Origin: Amorphophallus konjac
Lineage: Eukaryota > Streptophyta > Magnoliopsida > Alismatales > Araceae
Assembly: GCA_022559845.1 (NCBI GenBank)
Contig: CM040125.1
Location: 202,904,102 to 202,968,101, forward strand
Direction: 5' to 3'
DNA: 64,000 nucleotides
In this document: piece after piece, positions 1 to 9,770 of the stretch
Numbering within the stretch: the first letter of the stretch is position 1
Layout of the letters: each line of letters begins with the position of its first letter
Notes under the pieces: model-generated
What the model was told of the DNA's origin: nothing
Seen by the model: only the letters and a program-made list of their open reading frames with translations
The model's database searches: none
Translations under genes and position numbers: made by a program

Positions 1-152
1 AGTGGGCCACCAGTAACCTTGCCGTAGCAGGATCCTGGCGAGCGACCTTCCTCCTGCATGCGCTCCGCATAGGCCTTCATGGATATCTCAGACAGCTTGG
101 ATGGCTTCGTTGGGGGCGAGGCACTTAAGGAGGGGACCAGAGAAGGACCTCC
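1..152 (-). pseudogene. Tat-1 integrase, zinc-binding (H2C2) segment, fragment
   Basis: Translated on the minus strand this reads as the N-terminal zinc-binding part of a Ty3/gypsy integrase, with HEGLCGAHAGGR and ILLRQGYWW visible. The same segment occurs in Tat-2 near 47960-48080. One in-frame TGA lies just before DIHEG; Tat-2 has an open codon there. The fragment continues the frame that ends at 7778 on the other side of E1, so E1 inserted inside this gene. The rest of the integrase is outside the window. Confidence 0.85.
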
Positions 153-460
153 TGATGGGGACATCACCTCCCATGCCCACGTTCACAGCTCGTCTCCTCA
201 CCCCGGTTGCATCCGGAATGTTCTAGTCATTTAATTTTGAGTCCTATGTAATTTTTATTTGAGTCATTTGATGTATTTTCCCTTTTATTTGAGTCATGTT
301 CCTAGGTCTTGTGTTCATTTCCTTAAGTTTGAGTGTCATCAGGTTGTCTAGTTAGCTATTGGGCCCAATTCATTGGGCTTGGCCCAAGGGCTCTCCCCTA
401 CCCCCTCGGTTATTTGTCATTGAGTCCATTGTCAGGGACTTTTGTAGAAATGTGGGTTTC

Positions 461-470
461 CTATATATAG
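461..470 (+). promoter_or_regulatory. E1 5' LTR TATA box
   Basis: CTATATATAG in a GC-mixed context, same sequence in the second LTR at 5337-5346. The position inside the LTR and plus orientation fit the RNA polymerase II promoter of the element. The transcription start is not mapped. Confidence 0.6.
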
Positions 471-1329
471 GACCCCATTCCCCCCATTCCAACTCAATGA
501 ATCAATGAATGAAAAAAACTTGCCATTTTGAGAGTTTACACTTCTTATCTAGTGGAGAGATTCCATTTTTTGGGTGAGAAACCCTAGGGGAGAGATTCCC
601 CACCCTTCCCTCTTTTAATCTATCTTTTCACTCCACTTTCTCTCTCCTCAACACCCAAATTCAAATTTTCTTCTCTCTCCTCCCTTCCCAACCACCTCCA
701 CTCCCCACCTACCCCATTTAAGCCTCTTCCCATTCCCCACAACCCTCATCAATACTCCACCCCTTCCCAAGACCCCCCTCTACCAATCCTCTCCTCACCA
801 TCCAACCCCCAACTACCCCTCCCACTTTCCCAAGCACCCTTCCCACTACCCCAAGCACCCCTTCCCTTCCCCAACACAACCCCCCCATTCCCAAGACAAA
901 AAATTAACCCCACCCTTAAACCTATTTTCGAATATCCTTTCCCTCTCTCCATTCCAACCAAATTCGCAGCCCCCACTACCACCATCTATTGGACCCTCTT
1001 CCAGACCTTATTCTCCACCTCCCACACCTTAGAACACCCCCTCCAAGACCCCCTTACAACCAGGGGTCACTCCCACACTCATCTACCCCCTTCCCCTGCT
1101 TCTTTCTTGGTCATTACTTCGAAGTTGCAGTTTGCTGTCCAGAGGTTGTAGATGAACCAGCAACTTGCAGTGGCCACCGCGACTTCCTCCAGACGCGTTT
1201 GAAGACCCAAGAGCCATTGTCGGAAGCGTCTACCAGTCTCCTTCGCAACAGAGGTGGTTTCATCCTCTTCCGATCTCCGAGCCGTCCAGGAGGTCCATTC
1301 TCCCACAACTGTGTAGTTCTGCCTCGGCT

Positions 1330-2035
1330 GAGGACCTGAGCCAGATTAGAAGCTCTGCCACGACGAACCCCGACGGAATCAGTCCAAGAGTTCTTCTTCA
1401 AAGTTCTTCATCGCCCAGTCTAATTCCAGAATCAAGAAACAGAACTTCATTCGACGTTCGTGATCCAGAGTTCTCATTTTTCTCCCTCAGCTACGCATAT
1501 CTGCTACTCATAGTCTGCACCAATCAGTCGCCATTGTTCTGCATCTCCTAGTCTTCTCCGAGATCGGTTGGCTTCCCCGTTAGTTTTGCTACAAAGAGGA
1601 CTCGTCCACGATTTCAAAGACTCTAACGGCGCTTGATTCTGAGTTCGGCAGTTGTCGGGGCATCCTCTGCAACCTGCTGTTGGAAACCAGGAGCTAGCTC
1701 TGTAGAGATCCTGATCCGAAGAGAAAGCTTCACCACGACAAACTCCTGAGGAATCAGGCCACAAGACCTTCTGCAGAGTTCTTCCTCTCTCTGTCTACTT
1801 TCAGAAACAAGAAGCGGAACTCCATTCGGCATCCAACAGCAGAAGTTACGAATTTTCTTCCTCAGGCATGCGACTCTGCTTCCCACAGTCTGCACCGACC
1901 CCCACTCACTGTTCTGGGTCCCCTGATCTTTTCCGGTATCTTTCGGCTTCCCCGTTAGTTCTGTTGCAAAGAAGACTTGTCCACGGTTCCAGCGGCTCTG
2001 GCGGCACCTGATTCGGAGTTCGGGAGCGGCCGAGG
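1330..2035 (+). repeat. Imperfect ~375-bp tandem duplication inside the E1 LTR
   Basis: Matching landmarks recur at a spacing of about 375 bp: GCTTCCCCGTTAG at 1571 and 1946, CACGACRAAC at about 1359 and 1734, AGTCTGCACC at about 1513 and 1889, and TTCGGAGTTCGG-like text at about 1650 and 2020. The units are clearly diverged. The second LTR carries the same arrangement, so the duplication is older than this insertion. Confidence 0.7.
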
Positions 2036-2449
2036 CAACCTCTTCTTCCTGCTGTTAGTAACCAGTTGTTGTCAATCCGAGAATCAGCGTCCCTGTTCGA
2101 GCTCCTGCCCAGGCCAGCAGCGACCCCAGAAGAATTCAGAAAAATTCAGAGGCAATCCAGTTCCAGTAACAAAGATTTTCCCATTGGTCTCGCCCTCGTA
2201 AAAATTCCTGATCACGTTCTGCAGCCACAGTACCGATTGTCTGTCCACAATTGCCGAGAGAAGGTAGATTCAGCATATTCACTTCATCATCGTTTTAGCC
2301 CTAGTTTTCCCCACACCGCTTGGCCGGCTGAAGGCCCCTTCCTGCGTGGAGGTAGTTTTGATTGTAACTATCATCTTTCCTTCCCCACGATCCCCCCCTT
2401 GCGTGGGGTGTAGTGTTGTAATAGCTTAAACATGTCAAGCTACCCCGGT

Positions 2450-2521
2450 GCGGCGTGTGGGGAACCCACGCTTCCCCGCTCGCCCTCGTCTCCGAGCGGG
2501 ACCGGTTTCTTCAAACCGGTC
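2450..2521 (+). other. Consecutive hairpins in the E1 5' LTR
   Basis: Three adjacent inverted repeats. A weak one is built on GTGGG-GAA-CCCAC. The second is CCCGCTCG (2475-2482) with CGAGCGGG (2493-2500). The third is GACCGGTTT (2500-2508), spacer CTTC, AAACCGGTC (2513-2521), with perfect 9-bp arms. The block is identical in the 3' LTR at about 7334-7405. It lies downstream of the TATA box, so it should be in the RNA. Confidence 0.65.
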
Positions 2522-2890
2522 GAGTAAGTGCTCCAAACTTTGCTTTAATTTGTGCTTTGTTCTTTCAATATTAGTTCATAAACTCCGCTGGCCGTGAATG
2601 AGAGCCCGATCCTTAAGCTCTTGTGTTATAAGTGATCACCGTGGGAAAAGGGAGAAACCGGTGCCTTTGGCACTTGGTCGGCCCCATTGTCTTGGGCTTC
2701 CACATCCATTGGGAATCAAGTCTTGGCCTTGCTGGCCCTCTACCAGCAAGGGCCCAACCCCTCAACCTCACCTTGACATTGCCAAGTTACCCCGGGCTTG
2801 GGTGAGCGACGAGAGAGCGGCGGCCCAAATTGGCCCATTTAGATTGCGAATGTGCTTGCTTGCTTAAGTCCCAGGTCGTGTCACATCAAT

Positions 2891-2902
2891 TGGTATCAGA
2901 GC
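2891..2902 (+). other. E1 primer binding site (initiator tRNA-Met type)
   Basis: TGGTATCAGAGC two bases after the 5' LTR. This is the standard plant PBS complementary to the 3' end of initiator tRNA-Met. It fixes the element on the plus strand. Confidence 0.9.
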
Positions 2903-2965
2903 AAATTCTAGACTTGTCTCTACTAAGTCTTGTCCTAGGGCCATTGCATTTATCACTCGATCATC

Positions 2966-4084
2966 ATGGCCACTTCCTACTTAGCCTACTCGTCTCGCTT
3001 GGACCCAATAGATGCCTTTGTGTTTGATGGATCCCACCCTAGTTTATATCTAGAATGGGAAAGCTCCATAGATCACCACTTTGGGAGGTTCACCCTGTCA
3101 GGGTCGATGCAAGTCAACTATGCCAAAAGTTTGCTATGGCGCCAAGCTAGGAATGAATGGCAAAACGTTGTAGGCTTAAGGGAAGTTGGAAGGCAAGAGC
3201 CAATCGACTCTTGGGTTGAGATGAGAAATGAACTTAGGAAGATTTATGCCCATATGGACCCTCCTATCACCATAGAGGAAGCCCAAGCTCCCACCAATAA
3301 AGAAGAAGAGCCTCAATCTTCCCCCACCCCTCATGGTCTGGATTCTCAAAGGCCATGCACCGTCACACATGGCACCCTCACCATAGATGAGTCCATACTC
3401 CAATGGCTCAAGCAATGTCCCACCCTCCCTAGCTCACCACCATTGGGATATAAATCCCAAATTGTTCCCACCCGACCTCCCCATGTCACTTATCAAAACT
3501 TCTACTCTGTGGAAGACTTGGGAGACCTTGTGGATTGCCTACATTGGCAAGCCCACTTAACCAGCCTACTAGCCATGGGACCATTGGAGCCTAGCACCGT
3601 CAACTTTGTCCACCCATCCATCGGTTCCATCACCTCCCTTTGCACAAGTGGGCATTGTACTAGTGAGATCCTCCTATTTCTCCCCTTGGAGGAAGAACCC
3701 ATCTCGGTCTACTCCCCACCCCTTGAGATCCCAAGTACCTTGAACGATCAACCCACTAGAGACCTTGGACCAACTACTTGGGAGGAGGATGACTCACCAC
3801 CTTCTAAGGACCTTGGGGACATAGAGTTCCTCTCTCTAGATAGCCCTTACCATGATCTCTTTGACCCATTCCAATGGGAGTACGGATACCCATGTGGCCG
3901 AACCACCTTATCCACCACCCACCTTCCCCTACTCCAACCCACTGTGATGGATCAAACCCACCCCTTCCTAGACTCGGGTTACACCTTGGGAACCATGACC
4001 TTGGGCCACATATCCCTAGGTAATAAGGTTGTGCCCCACCCCATGATGACCACCTTCTTAGATCTATTCGATCGTTTCCAATGA
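2966..4084 (+). CDS. E1 Gag-like protein, N-terminal part of a single fused frame
   Basis: 372 codons starting at ATG 2966, 64 bases after the PBS. Residues about 15-110 read as a retrotransposon Gag core: FDGSHPSLYLEWE, then YAKSLLW, then EPIDSWVEMRNELRKIY. Gag shells the RNA and polymerises into particles. Downstream of about residue 120 the protein is rich in proline, threonine and serine, and I do not recognise it. No zinc knuckle is seen. The stop at 4082-4084 is TGA. The earlier FQWE motif (near 3871) suggests this codon was TGG in a second FQWE-like motif. The same frame continues to 5110, so this looks like the first part of one larger ORF. Confidence 0.75.
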   Translation: MATSYLAYSSRLDPIDAFVFDGSHPSLYLEWESSIDHHFGRFTLSGSMQVNYAKSLLWRQARNEWQNVVGLREVGRQEPIDSWVEMRNELRKIYAHMDPPITIEEAQAPTNKEEEPQSSPTPHGLDSQRPCTVTHGTLTIDESILQWLKQCPTLPSSPPLGYKSQIVPTRPPHVTYQNFYSVEDLGDLVDCLHWQAHLTSLLAMGPLEPSTVNFVHPSIGSITSLCTSGHCTSEILLFLPLEEEPISVYSPPLEIPSTLNDQPTRDLGPTTWEEDDSPPSKDLGDIEFLSLDSPYHDLFDPFQWEYGYPCGRTTLSTTHLPLLQPTVMDQTHPFLDSGYTLGTMTLGHISLGNKVVPHPMMTTFLDLFDRFQ

Positions 4085-4114
4085 GAGTTCAAAGGTTGTC
4101 CCACACTTATACAC

Positions 4115-4525
4115 ATGGAAGTCACCTTTGGGAAAAGCATGCATGTGTCTAGGCTTACCATACCCTTTGGCATGAACACTATGTTGGGTCCATTCATTTA
4201 TATCACCCACATGTCAAGTAGAAAGTATGAGTGGTCCATATTCGGATGTCATCATCCATCTTCATTCATCATGAGTCTTAAGCATGTCAAAGGCATCTAC
4301 GGATATCCGGGTCCCCCAATATTTATCACCAATTTGCATGATAGGGCCACCTACGGGTGCCCCGGCCCACCTAGGCTAACCAAAGTCTACACTGCATCAT
4401 TACACGATAGGTCTACTTTTGGTTGCCCAGGTCCACCGATCACCCCTAGAATGTCTGCATTCACAACATTGCATAAAGAGATCCGCAAGCACATTAGCAA
4501 GAAGAATGTGACTTATAAAAGGTGA
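4115..4525 (+). pseudogene. E1 middle segment of the fused frame (unknown, repetitive)
   Basis: 136 codons in the same frame as 2966-4084 and 4571-5110, bounded by two TGA stops. It carries repeats of an aromatic-glycine-proline module: IFGCHHP, IYGYPGPP, TYGCPGPP and TFGCPGPP. These are spaced by short linkers, two of which contain LHDR. I do not recognise the domain. The second TGA (4523-4525) sits where the flanking text suggests arginine, consistent with CGA to TGA. There is no sign that this piece is translated on its own. Confidence 0.55.
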
Positions 4526-4570
4526 GCCGACTCTCATCGACGTCACCAAGAATTCCATGAGGGTGACTTT

Positions 4571-5110
4571 GTGATGTTAAAGACAGAGAGGCTCTCCCCG
4601 GGAGCCATCTCCAAATTGAGGCCACGTGGGGCTGGTCCCTTCCAGGTCCTGAGGCGCATTGGTGCAAATACATTTGAGTTAGATCTCCCCGAGGAATATG
4701 GGGTAAGTCCCACATTCAGTGTCGCCGACCTAGTGCCATACAAGGGACCCACGGTGGTACCTAGTGAGGATATTGAGCCTATTCCCTCCATTGAGAGAGC
4801 ACCCACCTGTGAGGAGAGACCACCAGCCAAGAGAGCCCAGTGTGAGCGCATTGAACGAATATTGGATGAACAGGTCACTACCACCAGGAGCAATGTATAC
4901 GAGCGCTATCTCGGCAGGTGGATGGATCGGTCTCGTTCGGAAGACTTGAGGGAAGTACCACTTCTACACCCTCCGAGGAGGGAAGGACACTTACTCGACG
5001 GAGTCGAGTTCTCCGCACCCCGAGAGTATGATGGGGACATCACCTCCCATGCCCACGTTCACAGCTCGTCTCCTCACCCCGGTTGCATCCGGAATGTTCT
5101 AGTCATTTAA
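4571..5110 (+). CDS. E1 integrase C-terminal tail with chromodomain-like end
   Basis: The frame is open from just after the TGA at 4523; ATG 4571 is only the first methionine. Residues 1-55 match the C-terminal region of Ty3/gypsy integrases: LSPGAISKLRPRGAGPFQVL, then ANTFELDLPEEYGVSPTF and VADLVPY. Residues about 95-125 (RIERILDEQVTTTR, then YLGRW) look like a diverged chromodomain, the module chromoviruses use to target chromatin. The integrase core with its DDE residues is absent. The last 27 codons lie inside the 3' LTR, which begins at 5029. This is the final part of the fused frame beginning at 2966. Confidence 0.75.
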   Translation: MMLKTERLSPGAISKLRPRGAGPFQVLRRIGANTFELDLPEEYGVSPTFSVADLVPYKGPTVVPSEDIEPIPSIERAPTCEERPPAKRAQCERIERILDEQVTTTRSNVYERYLGRWMDRSRSEDLREVPLLHPPRREGHLLDGVEFSAPREYDGDITSHAHVHSSSPHPGCIRNVLVI

Positions 5111-7772
5111 TTTTGAGTCCTATGTAATTTTTATTTGAGTCATTTGATGTATTTTCCCTTTTATTTGAGTCATGTTCCTAGGTCTTGTGTTCATTTCCCT
5201 AAGTTTGAGTGTCATCAGGTTGTCTAGTTAGCTATTGGGCCCAATTAATTGGGTTTGGCCCAAGGGCTCTCCCCTACCCCCTCGATTATTTATCATTGAG
5301 TCAATTGTCAGGGACTTTTGTAGAAATGTGAGTTTCCTATATATAGGACCTCATTCCCCCCATTCCAACTTAATGAATCAATGAATGAAAAAAAACTTGC
5401 CATTTTGAGAGTTTACACTTCTTATCTAGTGGAGAGATTCCATTTTTTGGGTGAGAAACCCTAGGGGAGAGATTCCTCACCCTTCCCTCTCTTAATCTCT
5501 CTTTTTCACTCCACTTTCTCTCTCCTCAACACCCAAATTCGAATTTTCTTCTCTCTCCTCCCTTCCCAACCACCTCCACTCCCCACCTACCCCATTTAAG
5601 CCTCTTCCCATTCCCCACAACTCTCATCAATACTCCACCCCTTCCCAAGACCCCCTCCACCAATCCTCTCCTCACCATCCAACCCCCAACTACCCCTCCC
5701 ACTTTCCCAAGCACCCTTCCCACTACCCCAAGCACCCATTCCCTTCCCCAACACAACCCCCTCATTCCCAAGACAAAAAATTAACCCCACCCTTAAACCT
5801 ATTTTCGAATATCCTTTCCCTCTCTCCATTCCAACCAAATTCGCAGCCCCCACTACCACCATCTATTGGACCCTCTTCCAGACCTTATTCTCCACCTCCC
5901 ACACCTTAGAACACCCCCTCCAAGACCCCCTTACAACCAGGGGTCACTCCCACACTCATCTACCCCCTTCCCCTTCTTCTTTCTTGGTCATTGGAAGCTA
6001 CTTCGAAGTTGCAGTTTGCTGTCCAGAGGTTGTAGATGAACCAGCAACTTGCAGCGGCCACCACGACTTCCTCCGAATGAGTTTGAAGACCCAAGAGCCA
6101 TTTTCGGAAGCGTCTATCAGTCTCCTTCGCAACAGAAGTGGTTTCATCTTCTTCCGATCTCCAAGCCGTCCAGGATGTCCATTCTCCCACAACTGCGCAG
6201 TTTTGCCTCGGCTGAGGACCTGAGCCAGATTAGAAGCTCTGCCACGACGAACCCCGACGAAATTAGTCCAAGAGTTCTTCTTCAAAGTTCTTCATCGCCC
6301 AGTCTACTTCCAGAATCAAGAAATAGAACTTCATTCGGCGTTCGTGATCCAGAGTTCTCATATTTCTCCCTCAGCTATGCAGATCTGCTACTCATAGTCT
6401 GCACCGATCAGTCGCCATTGATCTGCATCCCCTAGTCTTCTCCGACATCGGTTAGCTTCCGCGTCAGTTTTGCTGCGAAGAGGACTCGTCCACGATTTTA
6501 ACGACTCTAACGGCGCTTGATTCTGAGTTCGGCAGCTGTCGGTGCATCCTCTGCAACCTGCTGTTGGAAACCAGGAACTAGCTCTGCAGAGATCCTGATC
6601 CGGAGAGAAAGCTTCACCACGACAAACCCCGGAGGAATCAGGCCACGAGATCTTCTGCAAAGTTCTTCCTCTCTCTGTCTATTTTCATAACCAAGAAACG
6701 GAAATCTGTTCGGCATCCAGCAGCAGAAGTTACGAATTTTATTCCTCAGGCATGCGACTCTGCTTCCCACAGTCTGCACCGACCCCCACTCACTGTTCTG
6801 GGTCCCCTGATCTTCTCTGGCATCTTTCGGCTTCCCCGTTAGTTCTGTTGCAAAGAAGACTCGTCCACGGTTCCAGCGGCTTTGGCGGCATCGGATTCGG
6901 AGTTTGGGAGCGGCCGAGGCAACCTCTTCTTCCTGCTGTTAGTAACCAGTTGCTGTCAGTCCGAGAATCAGCGTCCCTGTTCGAGCTCCTGCCCAGGCCA
7001 GCAGCGACCCCAGAAGAATTCAGAAAAATTCAGAGGCAATCCAGTTCTAGTAACAAAGATTTTCCCATTGGTCTGGCCCTCAGAAAAATTCCTGATCACG
7101 TTCTGCAGCCACAGTACCGACTGTCTGTCCACAATTGCCGAGAGAAGTCAGATTCAGCATATTAACTTCATCATCGTTTTAGCCCTGGTTTTCCCCACCC
7201 CGCTTGGCCGGCTGAAGGCCCCTCCCTGCATGGAGGTAGTTTTGATTGTAACTATCATCTTCCCTTCCCCACGATCCCCCCCTTGCATGGGGTGTAGTGT
7301 TGTAATAGCTTAAACAGGTCAAGCTACCCCGGCGCGGCGTGTGGGGAACCCACGCTTCCCCGCTCGCCCTCGTCTCCGAGCGGGACCGGTTTCTTCAAAC
7401 CGGTCGAGTAAGTGCTCCAAACTTTACTTTAATTTGTGCTTTGTTCTTTCAATATTAGTTCATAAACTCCGCTAGCCGTGAATGAGAGCCCGATCCTTAA
7501 GCTCTGGTGCTATAAGTGATCACCGTGGGAAAAGAGAGAAACCGGTGCCTTTGGCACTTGGTCGGCCCCATTGTCTTGGGCTTCCACATCCATTGGGAAT
7601 CAAGTCTTGGCATTGCTAGCCCTCTACTAGCAAGGGCCCAACCCCTCAACCTTACCTTGGCATTGCCAAGTTACCCCGGGCTTGGGTGAGCGACGAGAGA
7701 GCGGCGGCCCAAATTGGCCCATTTAGATTGCGAATGTGCTTGCTTGCTTAAGTCCCAGGTCGTGTCACATCA
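5029..7772 (+). repeat. E1 3' LTR
   Basis: Copy of 153-2888 with scattered substitutions. It starts TGATGGGG directly after CGAGAGTA, a weak polypurine tract, and ends CACATCA. CCTCC follows and matches the five bases before the 5' LTR. The end of the E1 reading frame extends 82 bases into it. Confidence 0.95.
5337..5346 (+). promoter_or_regulatory. E1 3' LTR TATA box
   Basis: CTATATATAG, same as in the 5' LTR. From here transcription would run into Tat-1 sequence on the plus strand, antisense to Tat-1 pol. Confidence 0.5.
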
Positions 7773-7777
7773 CCTCC

Positions 7778-8204
7778 GGTAGAGAGTGTCATCCAGGATG
7801 ACGAAGCGCCGAGCTTGGTACTTCAATCTGTGAGCCTCTCGAGGGTCGGAAGGCTCTTGGGAGTCCCAGAGCCACGACATGTAGGGGGTACGCCAGTCGC
7901 TAAGAATGGCCGAGTCAACAGCGAGGAGCTCCGAGTCAATGCTCGGGCGCTCTAGCTCTTCAAGGAGGACCAATCAGCTGCCTTCAGGATCGAGAGAAGA
8001 GGCCAACCGAGAGAGGGCGTCCGCCCGGGAGTTCTCCTCCCTAGCTATTCGGACTACCTCGAATCCCTCGAATTGTTGGGCCAGGTCTCTGACCAATTGG
8101 AGGTATTTGATCATTGGTACCTCTCGAGCTTCATACTCGCCGTTGATTTGGCTAGCGACCAGCTGGGAGTCAGTGTGGATTTTGACTCTCTCAGCCCCCA
8201 GCCG
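7778..8204 (-). pseudogene. Tat-1 second RNase H (C-terminal half) and linker to integrase
   Basis: Continues the frame of 8205-9683 after a TGA. It shows HTDSQLV (a catalytic aspartate of the plant-type second RNase H) and REENSRADALSRLAS, the usual end of that domain. A linker follows with RLKYQARRFVILDDTLYRR, which leads into the integrase zinc-binding segment. The frame is cut at 7773 by E1 and resumes at 152. The TGA at 8205-8207 aligns with CGA in Tat-2, so it is a C to T change. Confidence 0.8.
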
Positions 8205-9683
8205 TCAGGCCATGCGTGCTCCCGAGATAAGGGCCTTGTACTCGGAAGCATTGTTGGATGCCGGGAAGTTGAACATCAAGGCGTACTGTAGCTCTGCTCC
8301 TTCGGGGGACTTCAGGAGGATTCTGACACCACTACCGATCGAATTGGAAGATCCGTCGGACGGAGATCTTTCTTCAGTCGGGACGGTGCTCTCGGCGATG
8401 AAGTCGGCGAGCGCTTGGCCTTTCACAGCTGAGCGCGGTCGATAGGATATATCGTAGGCCCCGAGCATGATGGCCCATTTCACGAGTCGCCCCAAAGCTT
8501 CGGGGTGGGCCAGAATCTTCTTCAATGGTTCGTCAGTCAGCACGGTGATGGGGTGGCCCTGGAAATAGGGTCGGAGGCACTTGGCGGAGGTAACCAACGC
8601 TAGCACGAGTTTCTCAGTTGCGGGGTACCTCCTCTCAGCCTCATTGAGCACCTTGCTAGTGTAGTAGACCGGCCTCTCGACTCCCGAGTCATTTCTGACT
8701 AGGACCGAGCTGACTGTAGATGGTGTTGCCGAGAGATAGAGCAGCAAGACTTCACCCGGAACGGGCTTGGAGAGCACCGGGGGCGAGGCCAAGAACTCCT
8801 TAAGCTCGGCGAACGCTCTCTGGCATTCCTCATCCCATGCGAACGTAGCAGATGCCAACTTGGGCCCCCTCAATAGCTTGAAGACGGGCAGGCATCGTTC
8901 GGCCGCACGGGACAGGAAGCGGCTGAGAGCGGCGACACGCCCAGTTAGGCGCTGGACGTCCTTGATGCTGGTGGGCAGACGCATGTCCAGGATGGCCTGG
9001 ACCTTATCGGGGTTGGCTTCGATCCCACGTTGAGTGACCAAGAAACCTAGGAACTTCCCAGATCTCACTCCGAAGGTGCACTTGGCAGGATTAAGCTTCA
9101 TGTTGTACTTCAGGAGGGTGCCGAAGGTTTCAACGAGGTCGGTGAAGTGGTCTTGGGCCGTGGGGGTCTTGACGAGCATGTCGTCAATGTAGGCTTTGAC
9201 GTTCCGACCTAGTTGCTCCTCGAACATGTGATTGACCAGCCTTTGATACGTAGCTCTAGCGTTCTTCAAGCCTAAAGGCATCCGGGTGTAGCTGTATACG
9301 CCATAGTCGGTGATGAAGGCGGTCTTCTCGACATCTTCTGGGTCCATCCTGATATGATGGTAACCTGAATAGGCATCTAGGAAGCTGAGTATCTCATTGC
9401 CCGAGGTTGAGTCAACCAATTGGTCGATGCTCGGTAATGGATAACAGTCCTTAGGAGTGGCCTTATTCAGATCGGTGAAGTCCACGCACATCCGCCATTT
9501 GCCCGAGGCTTTAGGCACCAGAACAACGTTGGCTAGCCACGTCGGGTACAGGACCGGTCTGAAGAGGCCAGTCTCTTGTCCCTTGGTGACCTGCGCCTTG
9601 ATGATCGCCTGCTTTTCAAGTGCATGCTTCCTTCTGCGTTGCTGAACGGGCTTCACGGTGGAGTCGAGGTTGAGCTTGTGCAT
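8205..9683 (-). CDS. Tat-1 pol segment: reverse transcriptase, RNase H, start of second RNase H
   Basis: 492 codons of the pol polyprotein. RT motifs: WRMCVDFTDLNKA (about 63-75), FLDAYSGYHHI (101-111), RMPLGLKNA (134-142) and the catalytic box AYIDDMLV (164-171). RT copies the element RNA into DNA in cytoplasmic particles. The first RNase H follows near 310-420; its first catalytic position reads LYLSATPS, without the usual aspartate, as in Tat elements that rely on a second RNase H. That second domain begins with DGSSNS near the end. Compared with Tat-2, about 14 codons before DGSSNS are missing. The frame is shared with 9771-10718 and 7778-8204, so the ends are mutational stops, not real termini. 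Confidence 0.9.
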   Translation of the reverse strand: MHKLNLDSTVKPVQQRRRKHALEKQAIIKAQVTKGQETGLFRPVLYPTWLANVVLVPKASGKWRMCVDFTDLNKATPKDCYPLPSIDQLVDSTSGNEILSFLDAYSGYHHIRMDPEDVEKTAFITDYGVYSYTRMPLGLKNARATYQRLVNHMFEEQLGRNVKAYIDDMLVKTPTAQDHFTDLVETFGTLLKYNMKLNPAKCTFGVRSGKFLGFLVTQRGIEANPDKVQAILDMRLPTSIKDVQRLTGRVAALSRFLSRAAERCLPVFKLLRGPKLASATFAWDEECQRAFAELKEFLASPPVLSKPVPGEVLLLYLSATPSTVSSVLVRNDSGVERPVYYTSKVLNEAERRYPATEKLVLALVTSAKCLRPYFQGHPITVLTDEPLKKILAHPEALGRLVKWAIMLGAYDISYRPRSAVKGQALADFIAESTVPTEERSPSDGSSNSIGSGVRILLKSPEGAELQYALMFNFPASNNASEYKALISGARMA

Positions 9684-9770
9684 TACAGTCTCCTCTGGTA
9701 TCCCAGGGAGTTGATCGTCGGACCAAGGAAAAACTCGGATGTACTCAGAAAGGAATTTCTTATATTGCTG

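Larger units (their letters stand above)
153..2888 (+). repeat. E1 5' LTR
   Basis: Direct repeat of 5029-7772. It begins TGATGGGG, ends GTGTCACATCA and is followed two bases later by the PBS. A TATA box lies about 310 bp in. It then has a C-rich pyrimidine tract (about 600-1080), an imperfect ~375-bp tandem duplication (about 1330-2035) and a block of hairpins (2450-2521). Small open frames inside it recur in the other LTR only because the LTRs are copies. Confidence 0.95.
153..7772 (+). mobile_element. E1: small non-autonomous chromovirus-like LTR retrotransposon
   Basis: Complete plus-strand element with long LTRs (2736 and 2744 bp) and an interior of only 2140 bp. The LTRs start TGATGGGG and end CACATCA. 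A 5-bp target duplication CCTCC flanks it (148-152 and 7773-7777). The PBS matches initiator tRNA-Met. The interior encodes a Gag core, a middle region I do not recognise, and an integrase C-terminus with a chromodomain-like tail. There is no protease, RT, RNase H or integrase core, so it must have moved using enzymes from another element. By hand I count nine substitutions and one indel in the first ~385 bp of the two LTRs, so the insertion is fairly young compared with its neighbours. Confidence 0.93.

Noticed and set aside
989..2413. Open frames of 90-130 codons in the E1 LTR (and again at 5984-7313)
   Set aside because: They recur only because LTRs are duplicates, overlap in several frames and show no domain.
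2880..2910. A tRNA-like or host start signal at TGGTATCAGAGC
   Set aside because: It is the retroelement primer binding site next to the LTR; no cloverleaf around it.
3960..4020. LDSG in E1 as a protease active site
   Set aside because: It is not followed by the A-S/T-x-x-F pattern and no second protease motif is present.
7906..8445. Plus-strand ORF of 179 codons
   Set aside because: Mirror of the Tat-1 pol frame on the minus strand, which has clear RNase H motifs.
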